DNA of 64,000 nucleotides from the NCBI GenBank assembly GCA_036675505.1, contig JAKFEW010000102.1, positions 6,457 through 70,456 of the forward strand, given 5' to 3'. Shown one piece after another: positions 62,436 through 64,000 of this stretch. Below the pieces are notes generated by a model, which was not told where the DNA came from, did not search any database, and worked only from the letters and a program-made list of their open reading frames with translations. Every line of letters starts with the position of its first letter. Within the stretch, counting starts at the first letter, position 1. This stretch comes from JAKFEW01 sp036675505. GTDB lineage: Bacteria; Cyanobacteriota; Sericytochromatia; S15B-MN24; JAQBPE01. The position numbers and the translations under genes are program-made.

Positions 62436-63796
62436 GCCGTCACCTCCGCCGCCTCGATGCGCGGCGCGACCGCCGCGCGCGAGACGAGCCCGGTCCAGAA
62501 GCCCAACAGCTCGCGGGCCGGCATGAGCCCGCCATAGCCGCCCGCGCCGGGCGGACCGGCCAGCGCGAGCGGCGGCACGAGCCGCGTGAAGGCCTCGGCC
62601 GCGCGGCGCTCGGCGCTGCGCGCCGCCACGCGCAGGTAGACCTCGTTGGGCTCGGCGGCCGGGCGCGGCGCGAGCGGGCCATGCAGCGAGTCGAGGCCGA
62701 GGTACTCCTCGTGCCACTCGTCGATCGCGAGCCGGGCGTCCGTCGCGCGCGTGCGCAGCATGGCGGCGGCGGCGCGCGCCTTGGCCTCGGCGTCCGGCCA
62801 GGCGTAGCCCATCAGGGCCGTGCCGACCCAGCCGTCCGGGTAGCCCGCGACCACCTTGAGGCGCTCGGGCGGCGGCGCGCCGCGCGCGCCGGTCACGCGC
62901 ACGCGATCGCCGCCCAGGTCGTCGAGCGTCACGCCGCCGAGGTCCACCGTCACGTCCGGCGTGTGGTAGGCATGCGGATCGTGCACCTCGTAGAGCAGCT
63001 GCTCGCGCAACGTCTCGAAGCTCACGCGCCCGCCCGTGCCGGGCGCCTTGGTCACGATCGCCGCGCCGTCTTCGCCGACCTCGGCGATCGGGAAGCCGCC
63101 ATGGGCGAGGTCCGGCACGGCCTGCCAGTCGCCCGCGAAGTTGCCGCCCGCCGCCTGGGCCGAGCACTCCAGGAGATGGCCGACCACGGCGCCCTGGGCC
63201 AAACGGTCCCAGTCGTCCCAGGCCCAGCCCAGCTCGTGCACGAGCGGGCCGAGGAAGAGCGCCGCGTCGGCCACGCGGCCCGTGATCACGATGTCCGCGC
63301 CCAGCGCGAGCGCGTCCGCGATCGGGCGGGCGCCCAGGTAGGCGTTGGCGAAGATCAACCTCTCTCGAACTTGAGAAAGCGGCGCGCCGCCGGGCTCGAA
63401 GGGCGTCGGCGCGAGGCCTGCAGCCTCGAGCTCCGCGAGCCGATCGAGCAGCGCGTCGCCCGTGACCGCGACGACCCGCGCCCGCGCGCCGACCCTGGCC
63501 AGGGCCGCAAGCAGCGCGTCGCGGGCCGCGAGCGGGTTCAGGCCGCCGGCGTTGAGCACGAAGCGGACGCCGCGCGGCAGCGCGAGCGGCAGCAGCTCGG
63601 CGAGCATCGGCACGAGGTCGCGCGTGTAGCCGGCCTGCGGATCTTTCGCGCGGTCCTTCGCGAGGATCGCGAGCGTCAGCTCCGAGAGGTGGTCCGAGCA
63701 AACGTAGCGCACCTCGCCGCGTTCGATCGTGGCGCGCACGGGCGCCCAGGAATCGCCGTAGAAGCCGGGCCCCGCGCCGATGCGGACGGTCTTCAC
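62432..63796 (-). CDS. Acyclic terpene utilization AtuA family protein (DUF1446)
   Basis: The 454-aa protein shows the DUF1446/AtuA pattern: IGAGPGFYGDSWAPVRATIERG at the start, then FVLNAGGLNPLAARD and ANAYLGARPIADAL with DIVITGRVADAALFLGPLVHELGW. AtuA is needed for citronellol/geraniol catabolism in Pseudomonas, but many homologues occur with other acyl-CoA carboxylases, so a terpene substrate is only suggested. The start is GTG 63796, overlapping the upstream gene's stop by four bases. Confidence 0.88.
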   Translation of the reverse strand: MKTVRIGAGPGFYGDSWAPVRATIERGEVRYVCSDHLSELTLAILAKDRAKDPQAGYTRDLVPMLAELLPLALPRGVRFVLNAGGLNPLAARDALLAALARVGARARVVAVTGDALLDRLAELEAAGLAPTPFEPGGAPLSQVRERLIFANAYLGARPIADALALGADIVITGRVADAALFLGPLVHELGWAWDDWDRLAQGAVVGHLLECSAQAAGGNFAGDWQAVPDLAHGGFPIAEVGEDGAAIVTKAPGTGGRVSFETLREQLLYEVHDPHAYHTPDVTVDLGGVTLDDLGGDRVRVTGARGAPPPERLKVVAGYPDGWVGTALMGYAWPDAEAKARAAAAMLRTRATDARLAIDEWHEEYLGLDSLHGPLAPRPAAEPNEVYLRVAARSAERRAAEAFTRLVPPLALAGPPGAGGYGGLMPARELLGFWTGLVSRAAVAPRIEAAEVTA

Positions 63797-64000
63797 GGCA
63801 CGGCCTCCGGCCGGACGTAGAACGTGCCGGTCCAGCGCACCGTCTTGGTCTCCTCGAACTGGGCGAGCACGCGCTGCGGCGCAGCGGGGGCCAGCGACGG
63901 CGCGTTCGTCGCGGCGATGGCGGGCGACGGCGCAGGCGTCGCAGTGGCGGCCGGCTGCGGCGGGACGCTGGCCTGCGCCGGCGGGGCGCTGGCCTGCGCC
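63793..64000 (-). CDS. Partial gene, Ala/Pro-rich linker and C-terminus
   Basis: Only the last 68 codons are visible; the start lies beyond the right edge. The readable part is Ala/Pro/Gln-rich with a repeated PAQAS unit, followed by a short C-terminal segment (LAQFEETKTVRWTGTFYVRPEAVP). No biotinylation motif is in the visible part. Its TGA overlaps the AtuA GTG as GTGA, so it belongs to the same operon. No family can be assigned. Confidence 0.55.
   Translation of the reverse strand, partial: AQASAPPAQASVPPQPAATATPAPSPAIAATNAPSLAPAAPQRVLAQFEETKTVRWTGTFYVRPEAVP

Noticed and set aside
62436..63701. Long minus-strand frame joined to the AtuA C-terminal-like gene
   Set aside because: The upstream part is an alternative frame over the AtuA gene and is Arg/Ala/Gly-rich; GTG 62435 with GTGA overlap marks the real start.

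Overview
The window is GC-rich bacterial chromosome, densely coded on both strands, with long antisense shadow ORFs typical of such DNA. It has one tRNA gene, one IS200/IS605-type tnpB element and no rRNA operon, CRISPR array or prophage. Housekeeping genes (recN, dgt, dnaG, rpoD, dapD, dapE, rnz, infA) mark it as core chromosome. The lineage cannot be fixed from one window. A kinase-lobe/GAF/histidine-kinase protein that recalls cyanobacterial Hstk proteins, and large NHL-repeat lipoproteins with Asn/Asp/Gly-rich octapeptides, point tentatively to a non-photosynthetic relative of Cyanobacteria (Sericytochromatia/Tanganyikabacteria-like). This is inference.

Layout. 1-4200 (minus): MBL-fold hydrolase (cut by the window edge), KNAGKTT P-loop protein, M14-like metallopeptidase, DUF309 protein and DHH phosphoesterase. 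4288-5028: rhomboid protease. 5056-6678: tandem paralogous zinc-finger membrane proteins. 6767-9396: DUF47-PiT-RNase Z operon. 9494-10219: RodZ-like HTH protein, divergent from recN. 12233-16886: a hypothetical gene, then a macromolecular-synthesis cluster dgt-dnaG-rpoD behind a good sigma-70-type promoter. 16899-18364: two related lipoproteins. 18537: tRNA with CAT anticodon, probably tRNA-Ile2. 18732-24531: phosphoribosyltransferase, MerR-like/DUF3352 pair, an AT-richer island with an orphan gene framed by TTACAG-type inverted repeats, a palindromic repeat element and a GH13 enzyme.

24550-30105 is a one-direction signalling cluster: REC plus degenerate HD-GYP, REC plus PilZ-like, a soluble histidine kinase, and a kinase-N-lobe/GAF/histidine-kinase hybrid. 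30280-33857 holds dapD, dapE, a ferredoxin and an aminotransferase that may supply the DapC step of lysine/diaminopimelate synthesis. 33858-34239 is an odd non-coding stretch with two tiny ORFs and interleaved inverted repeats of pseudoknot topology, ahead of an AidB-like acyl-CoA dehydrogenase. 36879-43809 holds an SDR and two giant paralogous NHL-repeat lipoproteins. 44436-47483 is a SWIM-SNF2 ATPase; infA follows with an abutting membrane-protein gene.

50056-51243 is an ATP-grasp enzyme. A possible PD-(D/E)xK nuclease-like protein is convergent with a ComP-like PDZ/multi-TM/GAF histidine kinase. A tnpB-only insertion follows. Then come an EF-hand/alpha-beta-hydrolase lipoprotein, a phospholipase-D-like lipoprotein, a J-domain zinc-finger protein and a proline-rich protein. 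The right edge is a tightly overlapping catabolic operon (unknown partial gene, AtuA, AtuA-C-like, acyl-CoA carboxylase beta subunit).
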